A stretch of DNA of 64,000 nucleotides from Sphingobacteriales bacterium (GTDB lineage Bacteria; Bacteroidota; Bacteroidia; Chitinophagales; Chitinophagaceae). The notes under the pieces were generated by a model, which searched no databases, was not told the origin of the DNA, and saw nothing but the letters and a program-made list of their open reading frames with translations. The stretch is taken from the NCBI GenBank assembly GCA_004144185.1, contig SEFP01000003.1, positions 280,134 to 344,133 of the forward strand, read 5' to 3'. Positions 28,158 to 37,240 of this stretch are shown one piece after another. The number at the start of each line of letters is the position of its first letter. Position 1 is the stretch's first letter. Both the position numbers and the translations under genes were made by a program.

Positions 28158-29227
28158 GCTGCGGTTTTGCGGGCGCCGTTCTGGCCGAGCGACTCGCATC
28201 CGTTTCCGGAAAAAAAGTTCTGATTATTGATAAGCGGCCGCATATTGCCGGCAATGCTTATGACCATTATGACGAAACCGGCATTCTGGTTCACAAATAC
28301 GGTCCGCATATCTTCCATACCAATTCTGCGGAGGTTTTTGACTACCTGAGCCAGTTTACCGCATGGCGGCCGTACGAACACCGCGTACTGGCCAGCGTGG
28401 ATGGCCAGTTGCTGCCCATCCCGATCAATCTGGACACGATCAACAAGATGTACGGTTTGAAGCTGTCCAGCGATGAGGTGACGGCCTTCCTGGCGTCCAA
28501 AGCCGAAAAACGGTCGCCGATTCAGACCAGTGAAGATGTAGTGGTGAATACGGTAGGCACCGAACTATTCGAAAAGTTCTTCAAGGGCTATACCAAAAAG
28601 CAGTGGGACCTCTATCCGGCCGAGCTGGATGCCAGCGTGACCGCCCGCGTGCCGACCCGCACCAACCGCGACGACCGCTACTTTACGGATACCTTCCAGT
28701 CGATGCCACTCCACGGCTACACCAAGATGTTTGAGAAGATGCTCGACCATCCCAACATCCACGTGATGCTGAATGCCGATTTTGAAGACATACGGGAAAC
28801 CATCGCCTTCCGGAAACTGATTTACACTGGTCCGGTGGATCAGTTTTTCGGGTATCGCTTCGGGAAGCTGCCGTATCGGTCGCTGGAGTTCAAATTTGAA
28901 AGCCACGACAAGGAGCAGTACCAGGAAACCGGTACCGTAAACTATCCGAACTCGCACCAGTATACCCGCATCACGGAGTTTAAGTTTCTGACCGGCCAGC
29001 AGCACCACCGCACCTCGTTGGTGTACGAGTATCCCAAGGCAGAAGGGGATCCGTACTACCCGATTCCGCGCCGGCAAAACACCGACCTGTACAATCAGTA
29101 CCGCGACCTGGCAGCGACTCTGGAAGACGTGTACTTCCTCGGCCGTTTAGGTACCTACAAATATTACAATATGGATCAGGTCGTAGCGCAGGCGCTGAGT
29201 CAGTTCCGGAAACTTGAATCCCAATAA
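28136..29227 (+). CDS. glf: UDP-galactopyranose mutase
   Basis: Flavoenzyme converting UDP-galactopyranose to UDP-galactofuranose. The FAD-binding GCGFAGAV motif is at residues 8-15, the substrate region GPHIFHTNSAEVFDYL at about 62-77, YTKKQWDLYP about 151-160, and a C-terminal GRLGTYKYYNMDQV motif binds the FAD. Length 363 is normal. It sits between a glycosyltransferase and a glycoside hydrolase-like gene, and would supply activated galactofuranose to that transferase. Confidence 0.95.
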   Translation: MYDYLIVGCGFAGAVLAERLASVSGKKVLIIDKRPHIAGNAYDHYDETGILVHKYGPHIFHTNSAEVFDYLSQFTAWRPYEHRVLASVDGQLLPIPINLDTINKMYGLKLSSDEVTAFLASKAEKRSPIQTSEDVVVNTVGTELFEKFFKGYTKKQWDLYPAELDASVTARVPTRTNRDDRYFTDTFQSMPLHGYTKMFEKMLDHPNIHVMLNADFEDIRETIAFRKLIYTGPVDQFFGYRFGKLPYRSLEFKFESHDKEQYQETGTVNYPNSHQYTRITEFKFLTGQQHHRTSLVYEYPKAEGDPYYPIPRRQNTDLYNQYRDLAATLEDVYFLGRLGTYKYYNMDQVVAQALSQFRKLESQ

Positions 29228-29263
29228 TCAGTGCCTTCCGGAACTTCTGTCCCACAATCTCTT

Positions 29264-30445
29264 ATGAATTCAACCAACCCGTTTCAGTCGTTCTGGATGG
29301 GCGGCTACGAATGTGCCGATCATCTCAATGCTTTTGGCAACCGTGTCGATCTGCTGCGGGATACCGGCCATTTGCAGTTCCTGACCGAAGATTATCTCCG
29401 CCTTCGGGAGCTGGATATCACGACCGTCCGGGAAGGTATCCGCTGGTCGGTCGCCGAGCCGCACCCGTATGTGTACGACTGGAGCGCGGTGGATGTCGTA
29501 ATCGATACGGCGCAGCAAACCGGCATTCAGGTGGTCTGGGACATCTGTCATTTCGGGTTTGCGGCGGATCTGACTCCCCTGCATCCCATGTTTGCCCGGC
29601 GTTTTGCCCATCTGTGTGAAGCCTTTGCCCGTCATTATCGCAGCCGCGTTCCGGATGGCGAACTGATCATCACCCCGATCAATGAAGTCAGCTTTTTATC
29701 GTGGCTGGGCGGCGATGTACGTGGCACCGCGCCGTATACCACCGGACAAGGCTGGGATGTGAAGTACCATCTGATGAAAGCGTATATCGAAGGGATCGAA
29801 GCGCTGCACCGGGTTGATTCGTCCATCCGGATTCTGACGACTGAGCCACTCGTTTACATTGCCTCATCCGATCCGGACCATCCGGAGCTGAACCGGCAGG
29901 CCCAGGATGCACATGAAGCTCAGTTTCAGGTGCTCGACATGCTTTCCGGCCGGATGTGCCCGGAACTGCGGGGCCGCCCGGACTACCTGGATATCTTGGG
30001 CTACAACTACTACCACGACAACCAGTGGATCAGCGGCGGAGCCAAAGACTCGCTCATCTGGCATCCGGAATTCGACAACCCGGCCCGCCGCACCCTTGAC
30101 GCACTGCTTCAGGAAGCCTGGCTGCGCTACGAAAAGCCTTTTATTCTGTCCGAAACCAGCCATTATGGGGATCATCGGCCCGAGTGGTTGGGACTGATCG
30201 CACAGGAAGCCGTTCACGTGCTCAAAAGCAGTCTTCCGCTGCTGGGCATCTGCCTGTATCCGGTGCTGGACCGGCCGGATTGGGACCATATTCATCACTG
30301 GCACCGCTCTGGAATCTGGGATATTCCCAATCCGGAAACGCTGGAACGAATTCTTCATCTTCCTACGGCTGCGGCCTTGCATCAGGCACAGCAGCAGGTG
30401 CAGGCTGCCTTCCCGGAACCGACACGATTAGAAGCAATCGCATAG
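29264..30445 (+). CDS. glycoside hydrolase family 1-like (clan A) protein
   Basis: A 393-residue (beta/alpha)8-type enzyme from the ATG at 29264; a GTG 33 bases earlier is possible. The putative acid/base is in TPINEVSF (Glu141) and the putative nucleophile in ILSETSHYG (Glu297), in the order and about the spacing of clan GH-A. VREGIRWSVAEP and YLDILGYNYYHDNQW are other clan hallmarks. In this operon it more likely acts in glycan assembly, or has a non-hydrolytic role, than in nutrient digestion: there is no signal peptide. It ends at a strong terminator. Confidence 0.75.
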   Translation: MNSTNPFQSFWMGGYECADHLNAFGNRVDLLRDTGHLQFLTEDYLRLRELDITTVREGIRWSVAEPHPYVYDWSAVDVVIDTAQQTGIQVVWDICHFGFAADLTPLHPMFARRFAHLCEAFARHYRSRVPDGELIITPINEVSFLSWLGGDVRGTAPYTTGQGWDVKYHLMKAYIEGIEALHRVDSSIRILTTEPLVYIASSDPDHPELNRQAQDAHEAQFQVLDMLSGRMCPELRGRPDYLDILGYNYYHDNQWISGGAKDSLIWHPEFDNPARRTLDALLQEAWLRYEKPFILSETSHYGDHRPEWLGLIAQEAVHVLKSSLPLLGICLYPVLDRPDWDHIHHWHRSGIWDIPNPETLERILHLPTAAALHQAQQQVQAAFPEPTRLEAIA

Positions 30446-30485
30446 TTAAAACGCCTTTTCTGAGAGATCAGAAAAGGCGTTTTAA
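30446..30485. terminator. bidirectional intrinsic terminator
   Basis: Perfect 18-bp stem (TTAAAACGCCTTTTCTGA at 30446-30463 with 30468-30485) and GAGA loop, ending the glycosyltransferase-glf operon and facing the convergent ABC ATPase gene. Confidence 0.9.
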
Positions 30486-30533
30486 GTAGTGGGATCTTTT
30501 TATGAGGTTCAGCCACATTCAGTGCTTCGACCA

Positions 30534-31316
30534 TCAGCGGTCCGGAAGCAATCCGACCTCGCGCATCCGGGCCGCTTTGGCTTCTTCCAGAAACTTGGAG
30601 GCGAAAATAAAACTGTTGAGTTCGGCGTCCGTACTGTGGATGATGGCCTGCGAGTTGCCTTCCCAGCGTTTGCGGCCCTGGTACATAAACAGGATATGGT
30701 CGCCGCTTTCCATCACGGTATTCATATCGTGGGTATTGACTACCGTTGTGATATTGTACTCATAGGTCAGTTCCTGAATCAACCGGTCAATAACGATCGA
30801 AGTTTTGGGATCGAGACCGGAGTTGGGTTCGTCGCAAAACAAATACTTGGGATTCAGCACCAGTGCCCGCGCCAGCGCCACCCGTTTTTTCATTCCTCCG
30901 GAAATCTCGGCCGGGTACTTATGGTTGGCATCTTTCAGGTTGACGCGCTCCAGCACTTCGTTGACCCGCTTTTTCATGGCCGCCCGTCCCTGACGGGTAA
31001 ACATTTCCAGCGGGAACAGCACATTCCGCTCCACGGTCAACGAGTCGAATAGCGCCGAGCCCTGAAACAGCATGCCGATTTCGGTCCGGATTTGTTTCAG
31101 CTCTTTTTTGTCCATCGTGGTCAGATCGCGGCCTTCGTAGAGCACCTGTCCGGAATCGGGATGCATGAGACCTACCATGATCTTCATGAGCACGGTTTTT
31201 CCGGAACCGGAGGTACCGATGATGAGATTCACCTTACCCGGCTCCATTACCGCATCCACCCCGTGCAGCACCGTCTTTTCGCCGAAACTTTTCTGGACGT
31301 TTTTAAGTTCAATCAT
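30534..31316 (-). CDS. orphan MlaF-like ABC transporter ATP-binding protein
   Basis: A 260-residue ATPase close to the MlaF group. Walker A GTSGSGKT is at 34-41; Q-loop in GMLFQGSALFDSLT; signature ISGGMKKR (a variant of LSGGQ); Walker B YLFCDEPNSGLD; His switch in VNTHDMNTV. No permease or MCE gene is adjacent: the neighbours are a carboxylase (upstream, same strand, 39 bp away) and a convergent glycan operon. It may serve a permease elsewhere or a MlaE paralogue; the mla operon at 15-17.6 kb has its own ATPase. Confidence 0.88.
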   Translation of the reverse strand: MIELKNVQKSFGEKTVLHGVDAVMEPGKVNLIIGTSGSGKTVLMKIMVGLMHPDSGQVLYEGRDLTTMDKKELKQIRTEIGMLFQGSALFDSLTVERNVLFPLEMFTRQGRAAMKKRVNEVLERVNLKDANHKYPAEISGGMKKRVALARALVLNPKYLFCDEPNSGLDPKTSIVIDRLIQELTYEYNITTVVNTHDMNTVMESGDHILFMYQGRKRWEGNSQAIIHSTDAELNSFIFASKFLEEAKAARMREVGLLPDR

Positions 31317-31355
31317 AGCTCACCGTTCGGAAACAAAACACTTGGATTAGGTGCC

Positions 31356-32984
31356 TTAGACCTGAAACACCCCACTCCGCCACTCTTTTTCGATCGGCGC
31401 GTGATTGGCAGCGTCGAGAGCAGTCGAAATGCGCTGACGCGTTGCGGCCGGATCAATGATTTCATCGATCCACAACCGGGCTGCGGCGTAGTACGAGGAC
31501 GTTTGTGCAGTGTATTTATCCGTGATTTCTTTGAGCAGTGCCTGTTCCTTTTCCGGATCAATGGTTTCGCCTTTGGCTTTCAGGCTCGCCACCTGGATCT
31601 GCAACAACGTTTTAGCGGCCTGCTCACCGCCCATTACCGCGATCTTGGCATTGGGCCAGCCATAGATAAAGCGCGGATCGTAGGCCTTACCGCACATGGC
31701 ATAGTTGCCCGCGCCATACGAGTTGCCGGTGATGATAGTAATTTTTGGAACCACAGAATTGGCCACAGCATTTACCATTTTGGCGCCGTCTTTAATGATG
31801 CCGCTGTGCTCGGAACGACTGCCCACCATAAATCCGGTTACGTCCTGTAAAAACACCAACGGAATTTTCTTCTGGTTGCAGTTCTGGATAAACCGGGCCG
31901 CCTTATCGGCACTGTCGTTGTAGATCACGCCACCCAGCTGCATCTCGCCTTTACCGCTTTTCAGCACCAACCGCTGATTGGCTACGATGCCCACTGCCCA
32001 GCCGTCGATCCGGGCGTAGCCGCAGACGATGGTTTTGCCGTAATCATTTTTAAAGGGATCAAAACTTCCGGAATCGACGATACAGCTGATTACATCTTCG
32101 ACATTATATGGCTTATTGTTTTCAACGCTGACCAGGCCATACAGATCCTTTACAGGGCGTACGGGGTCTTTGGCTTTCACGCGATCGAAACCGGCGCGGG
32201 GCGTTTCGCCCATTTTCTCTACAATCCGGCGCACCTGATCCAGTACTTCCGCTTCGGTATCAAACTTATAATCTGCGATTCCGGAAATTTCGGTGTGCGT
32301 TTTGGCGCCGCCGAGGGTCTGGATGTCTACGTCTTCACCGATCGCCGCTTTTACCAGATACGGACCGGCCAGGAAGATCGATCCGTTGCCTTCTACCATC
32401 AGGGTTTCGTCGCTCATAATCGGCAGGTAGGCCCCACCGGCTACGCAGCTGCCCATTACGGCAGCAATCTGGGAAATTCCCATAGCGCTCATCACGGCAT
32501 TGTTCCGGAAGATGCGGCCAAAATGTTCTTTATCCGGGAAAATCTCATCCTGCATCGGCAGGTAGACGCCCGCCGAGTCTACAATGTAGATCACGGGCAG
32601 GTGGTTTTCCATGGCAATTTCCTGGAGACGCAGGTTCTTTTTTCCGGAAATCGGAAACCAGGCCCCTGCCTTCACCGTATTGTCGTTGGCAATGATCATG
32701 CACAACCGACCGGCTACTGTTCCAACGCCGCCGACCGTACCGCCACTCGGGCAGCCACCTTCGGCTTCATACATCTCCCAGCCGGCAAACGCACCGATTT
32801 CTTCAAAGGTGGTGTCTTTATCGATCAGGTACTGGACCCGTTCGCGCGGACTCATTTTACCGCGTTCGCGGGCTTTGTCCATGGCTTTTTTACCACCACC
32901 CTGAGCGACCTGTGCGAAGCGCTGACGCAGCTGTCCGACCGCCAGGTTCATGCGGTCTTCGTTTTTGTTGAATTCCAGATTCAT
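31356..32984 (-). CDS. acyl-CoA carboxylase, carboxyltransferase (beta) subunit
   Basis: Biotin-dependent carboxyltransferase of 542 residues, most like methylcrotonyl-CoA carboxylase beta. Seen are EEIGAFAGWEMYEAEGG, then SAGVYLPMQDEIFPDKEHFG and MGSCVAGGAYLPIMSDE (acyl-CoA binding and oxyanion region), and in the second half LQDVTGFMVGSRSE and GNSYGAGNYAMCGKAYDPRF (carboxybiotin site). The substrate could be methylcrotonyl-, propionyl- or another acyl-CoA. The biotin carboxylase and biotin carrier subunits are not in the window. Confidence 0.9.
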   Translation of the reverse strand: MNLEFNKNEDRMNLAVGQLRQRFAQVAQGGGKKAMDKARERGKMSPRERVQYLIDKDTTFEEIGAFAGWEMYEAEGGCPSGGTVGGVGTVAGRLCMIIANDNTVKAGAWFPISGKKNLRLQEIAMENHLPVIYIVDSAGVYLPMQDEIFPDKEHFGRIFRNNAVMSAMGISQIAAVMGSCVAGGAYLPIMSDETLMVEGNGSIFLAGPYLVKAAIGEDVDIQTLGGAKTHTEISGIADYKFDTEAEVLDQVRRIVEKMGETPRAGFDRVKAKDPVRPVKDLYGLVSVENNKPYNVEDVISCIVDSGSFDPFKNDYGKTIVCGYARIDGWAVGIVANQRLVLKSGKGEMQLGGVIYNDSADKAARFIQNCNQKKIPLVFLQDVTGFMVGSRSEHSGIIKDGAKMVNAVANSVVPKITIITGNSYGAGNYAMCGKAYDPRFIYGWPNAKIAVMGGEQAAKTLLQIQVASLKAKGETIDPEKEQALLKEITDKYTAQTSSYYAAARLWIDEIIDPAATRQRISTALDAANHAPIEKEWRSGVFQV

Positions 32985-33347
32985 GAGAATGTCGCAAAGC
33001 TAATCCGCAACGGGGAGAATGGATTGCATCAATCCGGCAGGTTTATTTAGCCGAAGGCCGGAGCTGAATGGGCGTTCCGGAAGCTGTTTCACACTGCCGG
33101 TACCGTTTAGACGTTTAGCTGAGTCAGCAGGGATGTACCCGTTGCGCCGTCGATCGTTTTCGTCTGTTCGTCTAATGTATCCCGGCATTCGTCTAAAGCA
33201 CCCTGCTCCTGTAGCGTCCGGATCAGTACCTTTCGGCCCTATTTAAGGGGATTCTCCCGTTTAAGGGGCGGCTTTGACCTACCACAATGTTGCTGCCCCG
33301 TTACCTTTGCGACACTTTCCAATTTTTCCTTTTTTCCCATTCCTTTC
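32985..33347. other. divergent intergenic region, 363 bp
   Basis: Lies between the carboxylase and the M16 peptidase genes. It holds one TTCCGGAA (near 33076) and the TACCTTTG promoter box of the peptidase at 33302-33309. Nothing else is evident. Confidence 0.5.
33302..33309 (+). promoter_or_regulatory. M16 peptidase operon -7 box
   Basis: TACCTTTG followed by CGAC, 38 nt before the ATG. A TTTG lies at 33273-33276, 25 nt upstream, which is longer than the usual spacing. Confidence 0.45.
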
Positions 33348-34673
33348 ATGAAGCGTTTTCTCACTGCCTCGCTGCTATTGGCCGGCATAGTGCCCGCGCA
33401 GGCGCAAAACATCAAATTCACGGAGTATGATCTGCCCAACGGGCTGCACGTGATTCTCCACGAAGACCACAGTACGCCGATCGTGGCGACTTCGGTGATG
33501 TACCACGTAGGTTCCAAAAACGAAGATCCGCAACGCACCGGCTTTGCGCACTTCTTTGAACACCTGCTGTTCGAAGGCTCCGACAATATCAAGCGGGGCG
33601 AGTTTATGAAAATCGTACAGGGCGCCGGTGGCCAGCTCAATGCCAACACCACCCAGGACCGTACGTTTTACTACGAAGTGCTGCCGTCCAATCAGCTGGA
33701 GCTGAGTCTGTGGATGGAAGCCGAGCGGATGCACTACGCCAACATCGATACATTGGGTCTGGAAACGCAGCGTAAGGTGGTCAAAGAAGAAAAAAAGCAG
33801 CGCTACGACAATACGCCGTATGGTCAGTTGCTGAACACCGTGTACGAAAACGCCTTTACCGTGCATCCGTACCGCTGGACGCCGATCGGTAAAGAGCAGT
33901 ACATCGATCAGGCCAAAATGCAGGAGTTTATGGACTTTTACCACACCTTCTACGTGCCCAACAACGCAGTACTGGTACTTGGAGGCGATTTCAATCCGGA
34001 AACCGCCAAGCAGTACATCGCTAAATATTTCGGTGCCATTCCACGCGGCACAAAAGCCATTCCGCAGCCCACGGATCTGGTAGAGCCGAAACGCAGTGCT
34101 GAAAAGCGCGTAACGTTCTACGACAACATCCAGTTGCCAGCCGTTATCGTAGCGTACAACACGCCGAAAGCAGGCAGCCAGGATATGTATGCGATCGACC
34201 TGCTGACTAACCTGCTGTCGCAGGGTAAAAGCTCCCGTTTCCAGCAGCAGATCGTTGAAAAGCAGCAAAAAGCCCTTCAGGCGGCCGCCTTCGCCGTTCC
34301 AAACGAAGATCCGGGCGTAGCCATGATGTTTGCCATTGCTAACATGGGTGCCAAGCCGGAAGAACTGGAGAAATCCATGCTGGCTGAAATCGAGCGCGTA
34401 AAAACTTCTGGTCTGACCGACGCCGAGTACGCCAAACTGATGAACAATGCTGAATCTGACTTTGTACAGCAAAACCAGAAAACATTGGGCGTTGTCACCA
34501 ACCTGGCTACGTACTACACGTTCTTCAAAGACGCCAACCTGATCAATACCGAACTGGATCGCTACCGCAAGATTTCCAAAGACGATCTGAAGCGGGTGGC
34601 CAACCAATACTTTACACCTCAAAACCGGTTGGTAGTCTACTACCTGCCGAAGTCTGAACAGAAAAAATCCTAA
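33348..34673 (+). CDS. M16 family zinc metallopeptidase (catalytic subunit)
   Basis: A 441-residue insulinase-like peptidase with a cleavable signal peptide (MKRFLTASLLLAGIVPAQAQ). The inverted zinc motif HFFEH is at 68-72 and the third ligand is Glu147 or Glu148 in VVKEEKKQR, at the usual distance. The C-terminal M16_C domain follows. The second gene 23 bp downstream encodes a partner lacking the zinc motif; periplasmic M16 enzymes in other bacteria often work as such heterodimers. Likely periplasmic, acting on peptides. Confidence 0.93.
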   Translation: MKRFLTASLLLAGIVPAQAQNIKFTEYDLPNGLHVILHEDHSTPIVATSVMYHVGSKNEDPQRTGFAHFFEHLLFEGSDNIKRGEFMKIVQGAGGQLNANTTQDRTFYYEVLPSNQLELSLWMEAERMHYANIDTLGLETQRKVVKEEKKQRYDNTPYGQLLNTVYENAFTVHPYRWTPIGKEQYIDQAKMQEFMDFYHTFYVPNNAVLVLGGDFNPETAKQYIAKYFGAIPRGTKAIPQPTDLVEPKRSAEKRVTFYDNIQLPAVIVAYNTPKAGSQDMYAIDLLTNLLSQGKSSRFQQQIVEKQQKALQAAAFAVPNEDPGVAMMFAIANMGAKPEELEKSMLAEIERVKTSGLTDAEYAKLMNNAESDFVQQNQKTLGVVTNLATYYTFFKDANLINTELDRYRKISKDDLKRVANQYFTPQNRLVVYYLPKSEQKKS

Positions 34674-34696
34674 GTCCTCCGACACATCCAACAAAC

Positions 34697-36769
34697 ATGA
34701 AAAAGATTACCTTAAGCATTGCTGCTTTTTCCTTCTTGCTGTCGGCAGGCGCCCAAACCCTCGACCGCAGCATTCGTCCCAAAGCCGGTGCGGCACCAGT
34801 GGTCGCGATCGGTAAATCCGAATCCTTTACGCTGCCCAACGGACTGAAAGTATTTGTGGTCGAAAACCACAAGCTGCCAACCGTAGCGTATTCCATGCAG
34901 CTGGACATCAATCCGGCGCTGGCCCGCACCAAGGCCGGTATGGAAGACATTTTCAGTGAAATGCTGACCTCCGGTACCACGACCCGCTCTTCCGAAAAGC
35001 TGGCGCAGGATATGGATATGATTGCCGCCCGGATCAGTGCCACCAACGAGGGCATGTACGGTGCTGCTTTGAAGCGCCACCAGGCCAAATTGCTGGAACT
35101 GATGGCCGATATCGCCATGAACGCCAAGTTTACGCAGCCGGAACTGGACAAAACCAAAACCCAGATGCTTTCCGGAATGGAAGCGGGCAAGAACGAGCCG
35201 GATGCGATGCTGGAAAACGTAACCAGCGTAGTTAACTACGGCGCTGCGCACACGTATGGCGAAGTAGCGACCCCGGCAACCGTAGGTGCCGTGAATCTCA
35301 CCGACCTGAACAACTATTACAAGACGTACTACCGTCCCAATGTAGCCTATATGGCTGTGGTGGGTGACATTACCGTAGCCGAAGTGAAGCCGTTGCTGGA
35401 GAAATACTTCGGCAAATGGCAGCAGGGCTCCGTACCGAGCGCTACCTATACGGTTGCTCCGGCACCTACCGGAACCGACGTTGTATTCGTACCGCGCGAT
35501 GCTGCTGTACAAAGCGTATTCAACATCACGTATCCGCTGGATCTGAAACCCGGCACCGCTGATGTCATCAAGGCACAGGTAGCCAACTCCGTACTGGGCA
35601 ATGGTTCTCAGGGCCGTTTGTTCCAGAACCTGCGGGAAGGCCATGGCTGGACGTATGGCGCCTACAGCGGTATCGATGTAGACCCACGCGTGGGCAACTT
35701 TACGGCCTATGCCAAAACCCGCAATGCAGTAACCGATTCAGCCATCAGCGAAACGTTGATGGAGATGCAGAAACTACGCAACGAACCGGTCAGCGCGTCC
35801 GATCTGCAGGCCATCATCGCCAGCATGAGCGGCTCGTTTGCCATCGGACTGGAAGATCCGCAGCGCGTGGCCCAGTATGCCATCAACACCGAGCGTTACA
35901 AACTGCCTAAAGATTATTACGCCAACTACCTGCGTACCCTCGCAACGGTTTCGAGCAGTGATGTGCAGACGATTGCCCGGCAATATATCCGTCCGGAAAA
36001 TGCACACATCATTGTCGTAGGCGACAAAACCGATGTGGCACCTAAACTGGCCCGCTTTGCATCGAACGGCAAGATTGATTACCGCGACAACTACGGCAAT
36101 CCAATCGAGGTGCATGTGGCTACGGCTGCTCCGTCGAGCGTAACGGCTGCCGATGTGATGAAGAAGTACGTAGCGGCTCTGGGTGGTGAAAGCGCTATCA
36201 AAGGCCTGAAAAGCATCAAGACCACCTATACGATGGAGATGCAGGGCATGAAGATGGAACAGACCGAAATTAAGCAAGGCGGCAAAATGAAGTCAGTTAT
36301 GGCAATGAACGGCTCCCCGATGGGCGGTCAGACGTATGACGGCACCAAGATGTACGCCGAGCAGATGGGTCAGAAGCAAGCGATCGACGATGCAGCGAAA
36401 CTGGCGGAAGCTAAAGAGCAATCGGATCTCCAGGCCGAACTGCATCCGGAACAGTATGGCGTTACCCGCACCGTAAAAGGTCAGGAAGGTAACATGATCG
36501 TGGTGGAGAAACTGATGGGCAGCGACAAAACCACTGAATATTATGACGCAGCGACCGGTCTGCTGATGAAATCCTCCAGCACCGAAGAAGGTCCACAGGG
36601 TCCGACCGCTATTGTCAACGAGTTTAGCGACTATCGGGAAGTACCTGGCTCCGGCGGCTACAAGGTACCGGGCACGGTTACCATCACCGGCATGGCTCCG
36701 GTTCCGCTGACGATGAAGCTGACGACGGTAGAAGTGAACAAAACCTACCCGGCAACTGATTTCCAGTAA
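34697..36769 (+). CDS. M16 peptidase-like partner without zinc motif, with C-terminal extra domain
   Basis: A 690-residue protein with a signal peptide (cut after LLSAGAQ). It has the M16 fold, but the zinc motif is lost: the position of HxxEH reads DIFSE (84-88) within AGMEDIFSEMLTSGT. The C-terminal M16 half includes SYGAYSG-type features (GWTYGAYSGID). An extra domain of about 210 residues follows (from about 485: DVMKKYVAALGGESAIKGLKS, GMAPVPLTMKLT) of the kind seen in outer-membrane lipoprotein-sorting-like (LolA-fold) proteins. It probably forms the regulatory/substrate-holding partner of the upstream catalytic subunit. Confidence 0.9.
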   Translation: MKKITLSIAAFSFLLSAGAQTLDRSIRPKAGAAPVVAIGKSESFTLPNGLKVFVVENHKLPTVAYSMQLDINPALARTKAGMEDIFSEMLTSGTTTRSSEKLAQDMDMIAARISATNEGMYGAALKRHQAKLLELMADIAMNAKFTQPELDKTKTQMLSGMEAGKNEPDAMLENVTSVVNYGAAHTYGEVATPATVGAVNLTDLNNYYKTYYRPNVAYMAVVGDITVAEVKPLLEKYFGKWQQGSVPSATYTVAPAPTGTDVVFVPRDAAVQSVFNITYPLDLKPGTADVIKAQVANSVLGNGSQGRLFQNLREGHGWTYGAYSGIDVDPRVGNFTAYAKTRNAVTDSAISETLMEMQKLRNEPVSASDLQAIIASMSGSFAIGLEDPQRVAQYAINTERYKLPKDYYANYLRTLATVSSSDVQTIARQYIRPENAHIIVVGDKTDVAPKLARFASNGKIDYRDNYGNPIEVHVATAAPSSVTAADVMKKYVAALGGESAIKGLKSIKTTYTMEMQGMKMEQTEIKQGGKMKSVMAMNGSPMGGQTYDGTKMYAEQMGQKQAIDDAAKLAEAKEQSDLQAELHPEQYGVTRTVKGQEGNMIVVEKLMGSDKTTEYYDAATGLLMKSSSTEEGPQGPTAIVNEFSDYREVPGSGGYKVPGTVTITGMAPVPLTMKLTTVEVNKTYPATDFQ

Positions 36770-36796
36770 GGAACGTTAGTTTTCAGGAGCTTACAG

Positions 36797-36833
36797 AAAA
36801 CAGGGGCTGTCCATACCGGACAGCCCCTGTTTT
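36797..36833 (+). terminator. M16 operon terminator
   Basis: A 16-bp stem AAAACAGGGGCTGTCC / GGACAGCCCCTGTTTT with a 5-base ATACC loop and a T-run, 27 bp after the stop. Confidence 0.9.
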
Positions 36834-37047
36834 TATCTGCGCTGATCAGGCACAATAGGTCTCTGAAAGAGCATCCTGTATCCTGGCAGACTAAAAGGCA
36901 CCAATAGCAGAACAGAATGCGCTCTTCGCTGAATAGTCCTAATCTATCTTAGAATAATTTTCGCCGCTTTTAATAGTGTGCTAGTCTTTCTTAAAACAAA
37001 TCTCATCCGGGGTAGTACAATTCTAACTTCGATTTAAACAGGTTGGA

Positions 37048-37078
37048 TTTGAATACGGGCGTAAAACGTTTAATTTTG
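37048..37078 (+). promoter_or_regulatory. strong consensus promoter without nearby gene
   Basis: TTTG (37048-37051), 19 bases, TAATTTTG (37071-37078): the best match in the window to the Bacteroidota TTTG - N19 - TAnnTTTG consensus. The first open gene downstream (37305) is about 220 nt away, so it probably drives the RNA starting near 37083. Confidence 0.7.
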
Positions 37079-37082
37079 ATTG

Positions 37083-37240
37083 ACAGCCCCTATAGCGCAG
37101 GGAACAATGACCGCAGGAAGCCGCACCCAATCCGTGTTTTACCCGTGCGACGTTCAGGTTCGTGGATCAAAGCCCGGAATACGGTCAACCAGTAGCAGGG
37201 CAGAACCGACAGGGTTTGCCTGAAGCGCTACAGAGCTGGT
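37083..37240 (+). ncRNA. candidate structured small RNA (6S-like size and fold)
   Basis: Starts just past the 37048-37078 promoter. The two ends pair: CAGC (37084-37087) with GCTG (37235-37238), TAGCGC (37093-37098) with GCGCTA (37225-37230), AGG (37099-37101) with CCT (37219-37221). An inner long-range helix TGACCG (37108-37113) with CGGTCA (37182-37187) is nested inside. Internal loops (CCCTA/CAGA) interrupt the stem. The length of about 158 nt and long closing stem are in the range of 6S RNA, but I recognise no diagnostic core, and no terminator is clear at the end. It is not tmRNA, RNase P or SRP RNA by their usual signatures. Confidence 0.5.

Noticed and set aside
33375..34694. Long open frame antisense to the first M16 peptidase (about 439 codons)
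   Set aside because: The plus-strand frame carries a signal peptide and HFFEH motif; the antisense one has no recognisable features.
37107..37223. 38-codon ORF inside the candidate RNA
   Set aside because: It overlaps the paired structure, encodes no recognised peptide and lacks a conserved start context.
37083..37240. SRP, RNase P or tmRNA gene
   Set aside because: The usual signatures (GGAAGGAAGCAGCC, GAGGAAAGTCC, tRNA-like ends with tag) are absent.
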